NCBI GenBank assembly: GCA_034440615.1
Contig: JAOTOM010001549.1
Location: forward strand, 1 to 64,000
DNA length: 64,000 nucleotides
Direction of reading: 5' to 3'
Source of the DNA: Ashinkailepas kermadecensis
Taxonomy: Eukaryota > Arthropoda > Thecostraca > Neolepadidae
The position numbers were made by a program, and so were the translations under genes. The notes below the pieces were generated by a model. The model searched no databases. It was not told the DNA's origin and saw only the letters and a list, made by a program, of their open reading frames with translations. The first letter of the stretch is position 1; each line of letters starts with the position of its first letter. Below are positions 23,700 to 35,253 of this stretch, piece after piece.

Positions 23700-25759
23700 T
23701 ACACCGCTATGACAGAGTATTAAGGAGCATACAGGCATGGGCCCTATAATGCCCAAGTATCTAGGGTCGGGGACGGCGATGTCATTACAGCGAAGGCATA
23801 TTTACAACTGCACAGTTTTAATACTTTTATTTAGATACGTACGAATGTGAAATGCCTGCAACCATTCAACAGATTTCAAACGCCTTTTGTGCCAGCTCTC
23901 TCGACAATACTTCATCTATTTTCGGTATTCTTTGACAATATATATGCTGATATCATTAGCTAGTTATATAGCTGTTATCATTAGTAATTGCAAGTATACT
24001 TAGTAAATCGGAGTTTATGAATGCGGTGTACACATTGTTTGACATCGCTCGTCTTTGTGCAGAATTTAGTGAATGTCGGAGACTCGTTTTTGAGTCGATG
24101 GAGTTTCTGAATACATGGACGTTCGTTCTGAATGTATTATTGTGTAAGCTTCGAATGTTTTGCTCCTTCTAGTTCTTCGGTTCCACCGCCCATTGTTGTT
24201 CTGGCCGCCCAATGTCGAATCACCATTAGCTGCCATGGCTACCCAACATCTTCGATTTCGTGAAAGCCATCTGATTTTAGGTTGAACTCTTTACTGATAC
24301 TTGTTTTCAGGTTCCGAAACAGAATCAATTCCTAACTGCTAAGATTGTGCCTGGGGTCCCCTAGCCCAGCATTCGGCCCTTTTCTTTTTCAAGTTCCAAA
24401 TATAATAATTTCAAAGTTAAGGGTAACTACTTCCGCCACTGGAGTGAGATGGTGTGGCCTTAGATCAGAGCTTCAGCTGCGCTGATATCTTTAGGGGAGG
24501 TGCTCGAGTAGTAACCGGTCAGAATGATGTTCTCGGACCACTCGGGTGGATTGAGCGAGGTGTCAACATTCCATTTACCAAACTATGACTGAATAAGCCG
24601 TAACAGTTGGCCACTCCCGAGGCAGCTCAGCGTCTTCATGAATCCAAAGGCTGTGGGATCTCACCAACCTTCAAGTCGTGGCGGCGCGCCGGGCTTGTGA
24701 ACGTTCCATTGAATAACAGCACACAAATGCCCCCACTGTTTAGCAGTTGCATGGACTCTTGACGGCATCATGCATGGGTGTCGTGACGGGCTTTGAATGG
24801 GGTTGAGACCGGACGAGAGGCTCTTTTGGTTATTTTTCATGCAAAACAATTCTGATAAATACTCAATCATTCTTATATTGTTAAATCGCATAACGCTTGG
24901 AGCGACCAGTCCCCTATGGCTCTAATATGCTATGTTAGCTGGGATAGGTAGGCGTGCCCGCTCCCAGAGTCACTCAACATTCCCACCCTTATAATTTATA
25001 GTCAGTCGGAGCATGGTGGACTTGGATGGTAAGCCTGCATCCGTCAAATGACGTGACCCCTTAGTCGAAGTTCCCCAGTAGGCCACGTCCGCCAGAGGCG
25101 TAGGAACGTCTCAAAAAGTGTGTGTGTGGGGGGGGCCTTTTTGAAGTTGATTCTTACGATGCATTGCCATAGCATTAATGCTAAGCTTTCATTCAAAGCG
25201 GTGGCGGTACCCCTCCACCCCCTCCCCCTGTTCCCACACCTATGAGGTCTACCCGTCTTGCCGACGCCCGTGGATTCAGGAACGGCGGAAGTGACGAAGG
25301 CAATGGCATATCCCAGGGGATAACCGAGCCATTTGCCCTAAGATGGCCGAATTTGTAACTAAATCGGGTTTTATGGACTATATTTTGAAAACAATAACCA
25401 TTCTCTGCGTAGGATATTGCTATAATATCATGTTCAGGTCCCAAATATCATGTTCAGGTACCCAAATATGATGAGTATTGTTTTAAATGCCGTTAATTTG
25501 TATACCACTCGAGCCGACTCAAAACAGGCTGGCAGTACCCACACTTCGCGGTGAAGGCGGAGACAAACATCTGCATTTGCATGTGGGGATTTTTTAAAAG
25601 CATTATCAATATGATGCTGCTTGGTAAATAGTGCATTTAAGGCAAGGTTTGTTCCATACGAAAGAATATAAATAATTAAGTAAAGTGCCGCCGTTCATCG
25701 ATCACTTAATCACTCGCTACCTAAGATCATCGCGCCATGTTAATGTAAGGAGTTATTTA
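23700..25759. other. Unassigned intergenic DNA
   Basis: No recognised gene. A G-rich/C-rich pair near 25,120-25,225 (GGGGGGGGCCTTTTT and CCCCTCCACCCCC) resembles G-rich repeats elsewhere in the window. Confidence 0.4.
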
Positions 25760-26323
25760 AGCACTAGTGTTGTTAAAATAAGTTTATTATACACCAGCGC
25801 CCTTATTATCTACAACAAATGGACACTGTCTTCACTTAAAGACATCTTTGCATGTTATTTCATCTTTAATCAACTTTGACGATGTATAGCGGCAGTGTCA
25901 GTTGATCAGGAATACCTTCATTGAAACGAGTGATACATTCTGAGGAGGTTCCAGGGGGAATTTTTAGTTAGTACCATCCTTTGATCAAAATATTCAATTT
26001 CACATGCGACCACATCATGCTTTTGGCATTCCCCATGCTAAAGCTATACGAAAATATGGGAACATGTCAACTTTAGAACGAAATTGACGAACACTAATGG
26101 CCGTTATACTGGAATCTAAGTGGTATCAGCTGATACAGAAATGATGAATGTATCCAGCAGAGACGGGGCAAAATCTCGAGATAGCATACTTTCTTTGTTT
26201 TTGACAAATATCTTCAAGATTTAGCCTCCAGCGGCCGCGGCCGCCATGCGACCCAATGTCATGCTTGCAGTTCGAACTTCCGCCGCTACGTGCAAACGAA
26301 GCGCTAGCAGTAGCGTGGCCGGG
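25760..26323 (-). repeat. Dispersed repeat B, copy 2 (inverted)
   Basis: Reverse complement of 4,494-5,080, ending at TAGCGTGGCC where the TACGTA palindrome element begins. The abrupt switch suggests this copy was cut by, or served as the target for, that element. Confidence 0.75.
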
Positions 26324-27601
26324 TAACCGGACAAATGTACGTAAAACAAATGTACGTATGGCAGATGTACGTACGCAAATGTACGTAAGCAAATGTGCGT
26401 AAGCGCAGATGTACGTATGGCAATTGTACGTAAGCGCAGACGTACGTATGACTAATGTACGTAAGCGCAAATGTACGTATGGCAAATGTACGTATGCGTG
26501 AAAGTACGTATGCGCAAATGTACGTAAGCGCAAATATACGTAAGCGCAAATGTACGTAAGCGCAAATGTACGTAAGCGCAAATATACGTAAGCGCAAAAG
26601 TACGTATGCGCAAATGTACGTAAGCGCAAATGTACGTTTGCGCAAAAGTACGTATGCGCAAATGTACGTAAGCGCAAATGTACGTAAGCGCAAATGTACG
26701 CATGCGCAAAAATACGTAAGCGCAAATGTACGTATGCGCAAATATACTTAAGCGCAAATGTACATATGCGCAAAAGTGCGTATGACAATTGTACGTAAGT
26801 GCAGATGTACGTATGCCAAATTTACTTAAGCGCAAATTTACGTATGGCAAATGTACGTAAGAGCAAATGTACGAATGGCATATGCACCTAACCAAATGTG
26901 CTTAAATGCAAAGGCACGTATGCCTAAATGTACGTACATTGGCTCATACGTACATTTGCTCTTGCATTCTTTTATGTTTACGTACTGTTACGATTAGGTA
27001 CATTTGCGCTTACGTACTTTTGCGCTTACGTACTTTTGCGCTTACCTACATCTGCGCTTACGTACTTTTGCGCTTACGTACATTTGCGCTTACGTACACT
27101 TGCGCATACGTACATTTATACTTACGTACATTTGTCCTTACCTACATTTGTGCATACATACATTTGCGCATACGTACATTTGCGTCTGCGTACATTTGCG
27201 CATACGTACATTTACGCTTACGTGCATTTAATCATACGCACTTTTGCGCTTTCGTACATTTGCGAATTCGTACTTTTGCGCTTGCATACATTTGCGCATA
27301 CGCACTTTTGCGCATACGTACTTTTGCGCTTACGTACATTTGCGCTTACGTACATTTGCCCTTAAGTACATTTGCGCTTACGTACATTTGCGGTTACGTA
27401 CTTTTGCGCATACGTACATTTGCGCTTACGTACATTTGCGCATACGTACTTTTACGCTTACGTACTTTTGCGCATACGTACATTTGCGCATACGTACATT
27501 TGCCATACGTACATTTGCGCTTACGTACATTAGCCATACGTACATCTGGCCTCGCCAGATACGGGGTGTGAAGATCTGACCGGAGAGACGGCGCGGGTTA
27601 A
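26324..27601 (-). mobile_element. Foldback element built from a 16-bp TACGTA satellite
   Basis: The interior is a near-symmetric inverted repeat. 26,330-26,926 is a tandem array of the 16-mer CGCAAATGTACGTAAG; 26,940-27,556 is the same array in reverse complement. The centre is the perfect palindrome AATGTACGTACATT at 26,927-26,940. The right boundary, read inverted, is TTAACCCGCGCCGTCTC, which matches the left end of TTAA family 3, and it is followed by a hairpin ATCTGGC-GAG-GCCAGAT. The left boundary is only GGTAACCGG. The 48-bp (3 x 16) phase opens long artefactual frames (up to 221 codons) on both strands. Confidence 0.8.
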
Positions 27602-28094
27602 CCAGATGATGGTCATTATCATGCAACTTGTGAGAACAATTGCAACATCCTATCCAACAATTTTGTCATATGCTTTCAAAAATCTGATAATTATCCCGAA
27701 TTAGTTTCAACACATCTGGCATGCCAATCGTTGAAAACAGCAGCTCATCAACGATGTCAAGCAAACCCTTGCCGTCTCTCCAGTGGGATTCTCACACTCA
27801 TTTCTGGGCGAGGGCCTTCAAGACTTAAAGGTAACCTAAAGACTTCAAGTCTAACTTCCCAACTAAGTGTTGCACGAACACAAATTGGGTACCATCGGAA
27901 CGACCTCGACGAATTGTGTCCGAGATTACGTTTTTTTCTCTCAATAATCTTGAAGAAAATGTAGGTGTTTGGGAAAAATCGATTTCTCAAAACATTCTAT
28001 ATCGCATGTAAGGATAGTTTTGGTCGTGCAATGAAACTTTAACACTACCTAGGCCATCAAATCTAGAAATAAACCATAAAATCAGCAGTGTCTA
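27602..28094. other. Unassigned DNA
   Basis: No recognised gene or repeat between the TACGTA foldback and repeat E. Confidence 0.35.
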
Positions 28095-28437
28095 TATAGG
28101 CTTAGCCCACGTTGAGCACTTAATCGTGACCTGACTTCAGACCACCTGACTGAGGTCAAACAAATTGGATAAGGAAACTCTCCTGATGCTTCTGCATGCT
28201 TGCCAAGGTAAAGACGATGCTAAAAGAGCATGTTTAACAAATAAAATTGCCCAAAATTGGACAAAATTTGCTGTGATCTCAATTCGCTGATCTGACCTTA
28301 TATAACAATCCGTTTTGGCGACACTGCCACATTGCACTGACGTAGCAAGTTCCATGCCAATATCTCTTCATATGTATGAGTTATCGAGCCTCAAACATTT
28401 TCTGACATGGATCTCTTTGACCTGAGCTAGGCCAACA
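28095..28437 (-). repeat. Dispersed repeat E, copy 2 (inverted)
   Basis: Reverse complement of 18,957-19,317, recognisable from ATAGGCTTAGCCCACG through AAACATTTTCTGACATGG. AGGTCA/TGACCT half-sites are conserved. Non-coding. Confidence 0.8.
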
Positions 28438-28964
28438 CCCTTGCACGACCTGAGGTTGACATTTTCATTCCAGACACAAATATGATCAGTACTGAAAAGT
28501 TGTAAATCAGTACTGAAAATGATGTAAAGTTGGCTAGTTAATTTCCCTCCAGGAATCGAGCTCATTTACATCAAACAAAAAGATATCGCTCGGACAGCCA
28601 CAAGTCACCAAATGATTTTCGTCGGCTGCCAGCACGATGAAAGGTGCAATGCGCTACCACTCGTTCAGGACAAGTGTAGTGGTCTACGAAAAGTCAGGTA
28701 GCACATCATGCGAGATGTTACCATGTTTTGTGATTCAAGAAAATACCTTCCCAATCGGAAAAGTAACGTGAGTACGATAATGCATTGTATGGTTTCATCA
28801 AGTTAACGTGGATCACACCGACTTAAATGCTTGCTTGATTGCTTGCTTGCTTGTTCAATGCTTGATTGTGCGACGCTGAATTCAGACCCTTTCTGCCCTC
28901 CGGACCGTTTGGGGAATGGTGAGCAGCTAAACGGAAGGCGACGAGCTGTCTCTCCAACGTAGGC
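28438..28964. other. Unassigned DNA
   Basis: No recognised gene. A short GCTTGCTTGATTGCTTGCTT run near 28,828-28,850 is a simple repeat. Confidence 0.35.
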
Positions 28965-29074
28965 CGGGCCTGACCGCCGGGCGCCTCCGCCTGACCGCCG
29001 GACGCCTCCGCCTGACCGCCGGGGCGCCTCCGCCTGGCCGCCGGGGCGCCTCCGCCTGACCGCCGGGCGCCTCC
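28965..29074. repeat. 21-22-bp GC-rich minisatellite, five copies
   Basis: Five tandem units with core GCCTGACCGCCGGGCGCCTC. Length varies by one G in the GGGG run. The unit on the minus strand reads as Arg/Gly/Pro-rich frames without a domain. Confidence 0.9.
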
Positions 29075-30434
29075 GCGACACCAGGCCATATTGATGGATT
29101 GTTAACACTGTTCGAGTTAAGGCCTATTTATCAATAATACCAAAGTAAAAGCGAACGATGAATTCCAAAACCAGTGAAAGAAAATTGAGTAGGGGAGTTT
29201 TTCACAAATCGAAATTGCATGCACCATGTTGGGCAGAAATAGTTCTGAAAATCTTAGAAAAAAATATACTGGTACATTTAAGTCAAATTATTGTATATTG
29301 TCACTCCGTGGCAGGTTTCGGATCTAGAAAATGTTTGCCCATTCCTGACATATAGGAGTTTAAAAAGATCAGTTCGTTGTGGCATGACGTCATATTATCG
29401 CGTCATCATGCAGGACAAACCGATGGCCAGAGGATTGCACGTGTCAGAATTCGGCGCCTACGATAACCCCATTAGCAAAGTATAAGCAGAATCTGAGGTG
29501 GTTAAATTCTACCTCTCACCGGTTCAGTTGACATGGAATGACCCATCTAATTTTTTTCGAGAAAATACGAATCGCTTAGTTCCTTTATAAGTCAATATAC
29601 AAAATTTAAGTTGTAATATGAAACAAAAGCACTGGATACAATTAAAGTAACAATCAAGCAACTTATAACTACCTAGGTATCTAGCAAATGATGTAATCAA
29701 TGAAGCATATGTGGCATAATTGGCCATGTACTTAGTAGTTGAAAGGGATAAATATTATTTAATTGATTGATTCAGCATATAGTCTAACCATGTAATGACC
29801 AATTATCAATGTTATTTCTTCCACTGTTGGTAATCGTGTTTCTGAAGTTCAATGCAATTTGTTCTTTACACTTAACTCTTTACCTATTGCAGCCGGTGTC
29901 TTGGTGGTCCATTACTTACTATGCCCTGTGTTTAATCGAATATGCAGATGGAGAATGCCTTCCAGGGGATTGTCTAGTATAATTATCGTTGTCTACCAAC
30001 AAAACAGGAAAAGGAGCAGGTCTATGGTTTGTGTCATCATGAACAAGCGCATAGGAAAGCCAGAAGCCGAGTAACAATTCAACAATATTTTGTACGAGAT
30101 GGGTCAACATGATACCAGCGAAGCCAAGAAGAGATGTGCCCAATTAGACACACATGATGTTCACGAATGACATTCCTATGCCATCACGGATAATACAAAA
30201 AAACACTTTTTTTTCTCAAAATAGATTAGTGTCCCAAATCCAAGCATTGAATTGATCTTGGTATGAAAGTAACTGAACTTCTTTTCAACTTTAGGCTATT
30301 ACAAATTTCCAAACCACAGGAGGTACCTAGTTAGTAAAACCTAGTTGGCTAACATTATCCAAGTTGGGATATACTTGACAACACAAGTAATTGTTGTAAT
30401 TCAGGTTTGTCGAACAGGAGGAATAATATATACT
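29075..30434. other. Unassigned AT-rich DNA
   Basis: No recognised gene; open frames are under 75 codons on both strands. Confidence 0.35.
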
Positions 30435-30479
30435 TTAACCCGCCCCGGTCTCTCCGGTCAAATCCGCACACCCCGTCTC

Positions 30480-30545
<66 letters not shown>

Positions 30546-31335
30546 TGTGTGGCTAAACTTCCCCCCTCTATCTTCCAAACTATGGGCGGCACGAATATGA
30601 ATCTGGTGTCACCGGATAGCTCTCGACGAGTAGGGCCAGACACCACCCCAAAAAAAATCCCCTAAAAGTGACGTCACTAGGGGGCCTAGGTTTTCAGGAC
30701 TTACACCATGTTTTTGGCTCTGGGGAGTTCATTTTGGGGGAGATTTGAGAAAAAAAAATTCGGAATCAGAAAAGGAAAGCGAAATCGAACCGGGTCATAC
30801 AATTTGTGTCCACCCGAAAATCAAAATTCTATTTTTTGGAAATTTCAAAATTTTGAGTTTTCAAGTTCTCTTTAATTTTCCTTTTTTAATGGGTAGAGCG
30901 GACCGAAAAACGTTGCTCAAAGTCAACTTGCTCCCATAAAAAAATGCTTACTTTAGCCAGAATTATCGATTTTAACTTTAATGGGCAAATATGCAAAACT
31001 AATAAATAATCGAAAACGAAAATATATCAAATGCATCTGGCGCGTTTTGTTGTATCCCTAAATATAAGCAAACGCTGAAAGTTTCATATAAATATCTTTA
31101 ACCGCTAAAGCGCGACGACTGGTTGAATTTTTTGGAGGTGACCTCACTTGACCTTGACTAACTCGTTGACCTTAGATGATCTGACTTCAAAAATTTTCTA
31201 CAACATGCCAAATTGATGTGGGAAAAGTATGCAAAATTTCGGCGCGCTACCGCGCTCACTTTTTTCATTATCCGCGGAAAACCTTAGGGGGGGGCGGGTC
31301 GTTAACGACCCGCCCCCCGAGACGGCGCGGGTTAA
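30435..31335 (+). mobile_element. TTAA family 3 element, copy 1
   Basis: 893 bp between TTAA (30,435-30,438) and TTAA (31,332-31,335). The left end begins TTAACCCGCCCCGGTCTC and repeats GTCTC exactly 27 bp inward. The right end inverted is TTAACCCGCGCCGTCTCGG. A perfect 30-bp palindrome lies just inside it at 31,289-31,318, with G6 and C6 outer arms and GTTAAC at the centre. A (GT)n run, 30,481-30,541, follows the left end. TGACCTTGA (TCAAGGTCA inverted) is at 31,149-31,157. Non-coding. Confidence 0.85.
30480..30550. repeat. (GT)n microsatellite
   Basis: About 30 uninterrupted GT dinucleotides inside family 3 copy 1, beginning just after the duplicated GTCTCGG terminal motif. Confidence 0.95.
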
Positions 31336-33345
31336 ATACTGTCTACACACCAAACTCCTGATATTTTCCTAGTCTGGGATGCTTGCTGAATCACACAAAG
31401 AGCAAATTAGATTTACATGATATGGTACCAACTTGTGAGAACGATGTGCTACAACATAAAAAAGCCTAGCCTAGAACTATCCAGTTCGTTAAAATATTTG
31501 GAAAGGAAACATACCAGTTAAACATCAAATATGATCGATGTATTAGTACTATTTATGTTCTAGCATCACCAGTTATTGTTTCATCTTCAGAATGCACATA
31601 TTTCACATTTGAAGGGTGAAATAATACACAGACCTGCAACTTAAAACTGTATAAGAAGAGCAAGGTCATGATATCAAAAGTTACACATCAACGAAGAAAT
31701 AACTGTTACATGAATCAGCAGTTGGGTGTCTCTCCAGGTGGGGCCCTGCATCTTAGCAGCTCTTGGAAAATGAAGCACTGATTGCCTAAATTCCAGACAA
31801 CTGGCGCCATGCCAAGGTACACTGATAAAAATGTGAGAAGCGTATATGTTCTCTGAGAATGGCAGACGTTCTCATTTTCACTATTCAAAACAGACCACGC
31901 AAAACAAGCACTTTGTTCGCGATATGCTGAGAACATCATTCTCAGATGAGAATGCCAGTGCGTTGACTTACAAATGTACTCATGTAAAACCACTTTCAGG
32001 AATCAGGAAGGAGAATATCTTTTGGTCTCAAGTGAAACCAGTCAGACTGATAATAGCAATTATTCTCAATTTAAACAGCTATGCTCAATTGAAACCAGTC
32101 CAAAGTGTCACTCTGATTCTTCGTGGGTCCCAAATGTACTGGTGTAAAACCACTTCAAAGTCTCAACAAGCAGATTTCTGTTCTCGCTGAAGCCAGTTAA
32201 CTTGAGAATAGCTATTGGTTTCAACATTCGAAGCTATTACTCAAATAAGACTAGTTTAAGGTTTCATTTGAGCAATACATGCCTCAATTGAGAGTGGTTA
32301 CTTGCATAAATGTTCCACGCTGTTCGCATATGAAACTTCGTTCAGGTTTAAATACACGTTCTATTTTTGTCCCTCAGCTAAAACAGGGCAGATGAACAGT
32401 TGTCCGAGTGTCACATGACATACTTTTAATGCACAGTTCTAGAGTATCACGCACTTATCGCCGGCGTCATCTGCCACACATGCCGCTCATCGCTGCCTCA
32501 GGCGATGATGTCCTGACGATGGCCAGCTAAGTCATTGAAGAGGAGTTGTGAGCACCACAACATTCTGTTTATTTGTCAAATGTATTCCAAATATGTACCA
32601 TGGAAACTGGCCATGCCTTTACATCAAATACCATCGCCGTTTGCATATTCGCTACGTCACTCGCAGACAACAATCCTATACTTGGACATATGCCTGTGCA
32701 TAATGTTCACCTGCCCAGGCATAGAGGAGACACCGGGAGCTCCAAGGGCCTACGCTGAAGGCAAGTTCAGGTAGAACGCAACTGCTTTGCCCGTTGTTTT
32801 CCACGTTGCGCTCTTGGCCTCCTTTATCCCCAAACAGATATGTCGGAACAGCCCATGGGGTACGGAGGAGAAACCTGCCACAGGTTTGGTCCCTGCCACC
32901 GCCCAACCATCTTCAACCGTGACGGGACTGTCGGAGAGTGTCAATCGGTAGCTGGAGACAGTTCAGTGAGAATGTGAGATAAATCTTAGACAGTGAGAAT
33001 TCCAGCTAAGGTGCTGGTCGACGACACCAAACACTTTAACGGTGGGACGTAGCTTCACAGTGCTTGCAGTCCGAAGTGTGCAGATTATTATGGAGAACAA
33101 TGGGAAGGTGAAGCGCATGACATTATAGTAATTTCAAAAATGTTGAACAGCTGATTACTATACATCTTTGAATTCTAGATCTGATCAACTGTAGGGCAGC
33201 ACTTTCGAAAGCGTACAATGTCACGCCTTTAGCGGCTACCAATAACTTGTGCAACGACAGCTACAGTGAAGCCTTGTATTTTGTGCAATCATGTTTTATT
33301 GCGCTCAAATGTATTAAACGCCGTCTTCATTGGGGGTATAAAAGG

Positions 33346-33353
33346 GTTTGGCA
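33346..33353 (+). promoter_or_regulatory. TATA-box-like motif in foldback arm
   Basis: TATAAAAG in a G-rich context in the left foldback arm. No supported transcript or coding sequence follows, so promoter activity is a guess from the motif alone. Confidence 0.2.
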
Positions 33354-33430
33354 AACAGCACAGGCGATTTTCACTGCATTCCCTGAACCGAACAGCGGTG
33401 TTCGGAATACAGCACGTGTATCTGCACCTG

Positions 33431-34231
33431 TTAACCCTTTCATCTTTCTTGGCGTCTTTCCGATCGGATCCCCACCCTCTATCTCGGTTGATACAACCCC
33501 CTCTAATATCCAAGCCAAGCGTCGCACGAAAACGAAAGAGGTGTCATCGGAAAGCGCTCGACGAGTAGGGCCAGAAATCACCCTAAACATTTTATCATCC
33601 CAAAAGTGACTTCACTAGTGGGTGTATGTGTTTACGACTGATATCATATTTTTGCTCTGGGGAGCTGATTTTACGGGACATTTGGAAAACATTATTTGTA
33701 ATCAGAAAAGAAAGACGAAATTGGTTATGACCGTACAATTTTTGCTCACCAAAAAAATCATAAAAAAATTGTATTTCGAAATTTTGACTTTTCAATTTTC
33801 TTTCATTCTTATTTTTATTATGAGTAAAGCAGACCGAAAATCGTTTGAAGTCAACTTGTTCTTATAAAAATGCTTACTTTAGCCAGAATCTTCGATTTTA
33901 GCACTAATGGGCAAGGAATCAACAATTCCTCTGCTGCGTTTTGTTTCCTCCCTAAAGATAAGTAAACACTGAAAGTTTCATTAAAATATCTTCACCCATT
34001 AAAGCAGGACGACTGGTTGAACTTTTCTGGATGTGACCTCACTTGACCTTGACTAACCCGTTGACCCTAGATGATCTGACCTTAAAATATTCACACAACA
34101 TGCCAAATTGATGTAGGAAAAGGTATGCCAAATTTCGGCGCGCGGCAGCCCGCCGTTGTTTCGCTGTCCGCGGAAAACTTTAGGGGAGAACGGGGGCGCA
34201 TGTCAACCCCACCCGAGACGTGTCGTGCTAA
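33431..34231 (+). mobile_element. TTAA family 3 element, copy 2 (diverged)
   Basis: Starts with TTAACCC at 33,431 and ends at GTGCTAA (34,231), where copy 1 has GGGTTAA, so the right TTAA is mutated to CTAA. The internal order follows copy 1: AGCTCTCGACGAGTAGGGCCA-like block (in two parts), GACCGAAAA, CTTTAGCCAGAAT, CACTTGACCTTGAC. The left terminal motif (GTCTT, then ATCTCGG) is again 27 bp apart. TGACCTTGA is at 34,044-34,052. Nested between the foldback arms. Confidence 0.75.
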
Positions 34232-35253
34232 AACAAGTGAAGTTGTGCTGAATTCTGAACACGGACTTAAGCTCAAAAGGTTGCACTTGGCAAGAGTGTA
34301 TCTAGTAGTTATCATTGGGGAAGGGGCGCAGGATAAAAATGCGCCCCTTTAGGTTGGGAAGGTGTGCCTTTAGTAAACTTCAGTGTGCCTCTCCCCCATT
34401 TAGCGAATTTTTCCGCCGAAGGCACCCCTCCGAAGAAATGCGTCCCTTCCCCAATGCTAATTTCTTGATCCGCCCTTCCTAAGTGCAACCCTGGGGTCTT
34501 AAAATCTTTATTAAGCCGTGTTCGGAAGTCAACACACACTTCGCTAGCTTTAACATGCGCAAATAAACGTGCCGTATTCCGAACACCGCTGTTCGGTTCG
34601 GGGAACACACGGAAAATCGCCCATGTTGTTTTCCGAACACGTGTATGCCCCAATGAAGACGGTGTTTAATACATTTGAGCCCAATAAAACATGATTGCAC
34701 AAAATCACAAGGCTTCACTGTAACTGTCGTTGCACAAGTTATTAGTAGCGTAACAAAAACACTAAAGGCGTAACATGTTGAGCTTTCGAAATTGCCGCCC
34801 CGCAATTGACCAGATCTGTGATGCAAGGAATCATAGGAAGCAGCTGCATACAATTTTAAAAGGAATATCATGTCATGCAATTCGACTTACCTTTGTTCTC
34901 AATAATTACCCGCGCACTTCGGACTGCAGTCACTGTGAAGCTACAGCTGGGTAACTCCAGACAGATTGCACAACAATGGCGGCTTGGCGTCGTTGGAAAA
35001 AAATCGACGATGAGTCCAGCATCTATTCTCATGGTAGCCGCAACTTGATAACACTTGAGACATGCATTATTTCTCACGATGCCTCGATATAATTATGCAT
35101 GAATATTGAGAAACTTTCTTGGTCCATGACATAAATCCGGAAAATATAGATTCTGAGTGCCCAAAAACTGCACTCATTCAAAACATTGAGTCCGATATCT
35201 ATCCTTTCGTGAGCAACCGAACGGACATGTTCTCAAACCGCTTTTTTAGTGTA

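Larger units (their letters stand above)
33049..34944. repeat. Long inverted repeat (foldback) interrupted by a TTAA element
   Basis: The arm at 33,049-33,426 is the imperfect reverse complement of 34,557-34,944. Shared words are GTAGCTTCACAGTG, TTGTGCAACGACAG, CAATCATGTTTTATTG and CCGAACAGCGGTGTTCGGAA. Between the arms lie family 3 copy 2 and a smaller inverted repeat (34,240-34,330 against 34,435-34,555, sharing GGTTGCACTT and CATTGGGGAAGG). The left arm contains GGGGGTATAAAAGGG at 33,342-33,356, a TATA-box-like sequence whose partner in the right arm is deleted. Confidence 0.75.
31818..35253 (+). mobile_element. CACTG-ended DNA transposon, composite, copy 1
   Basis: The left end CACTGATAAAAATG begins at 31,820 and the right end GCTTTTTTAGTG finishes at 35,251. 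They form an imperfect TIR flanked by TA on both sides. GAGAAC/GTTCTC words cluster at 31,848-31,960 and appear near the right end, as in the 55.8-57.3 kb element. The interior holds a foldback (33,049-34,944) and a nested family 3 copy. No transposase frame. The CACT(A/G) ends with subterminal repeats recall EnSpm/CACTA, whereas TA flanks also fit Tc1/mariner; I cannot decide. Confidence 0.6.

Noticed and set aside
26126..27579. Leu/Arg/Thr-rich frames of up to 221 codons
   Set aside because: Generated by the 16-bp satellite, which returns to phase every 48 bp; mirrored on both strands because the array is a palindrome.
26324..27601. CRISPR-like regular repeat array
   Set aside because: Repeats are head-to-tail without unique spacers, and the genome context is eukaryotic.
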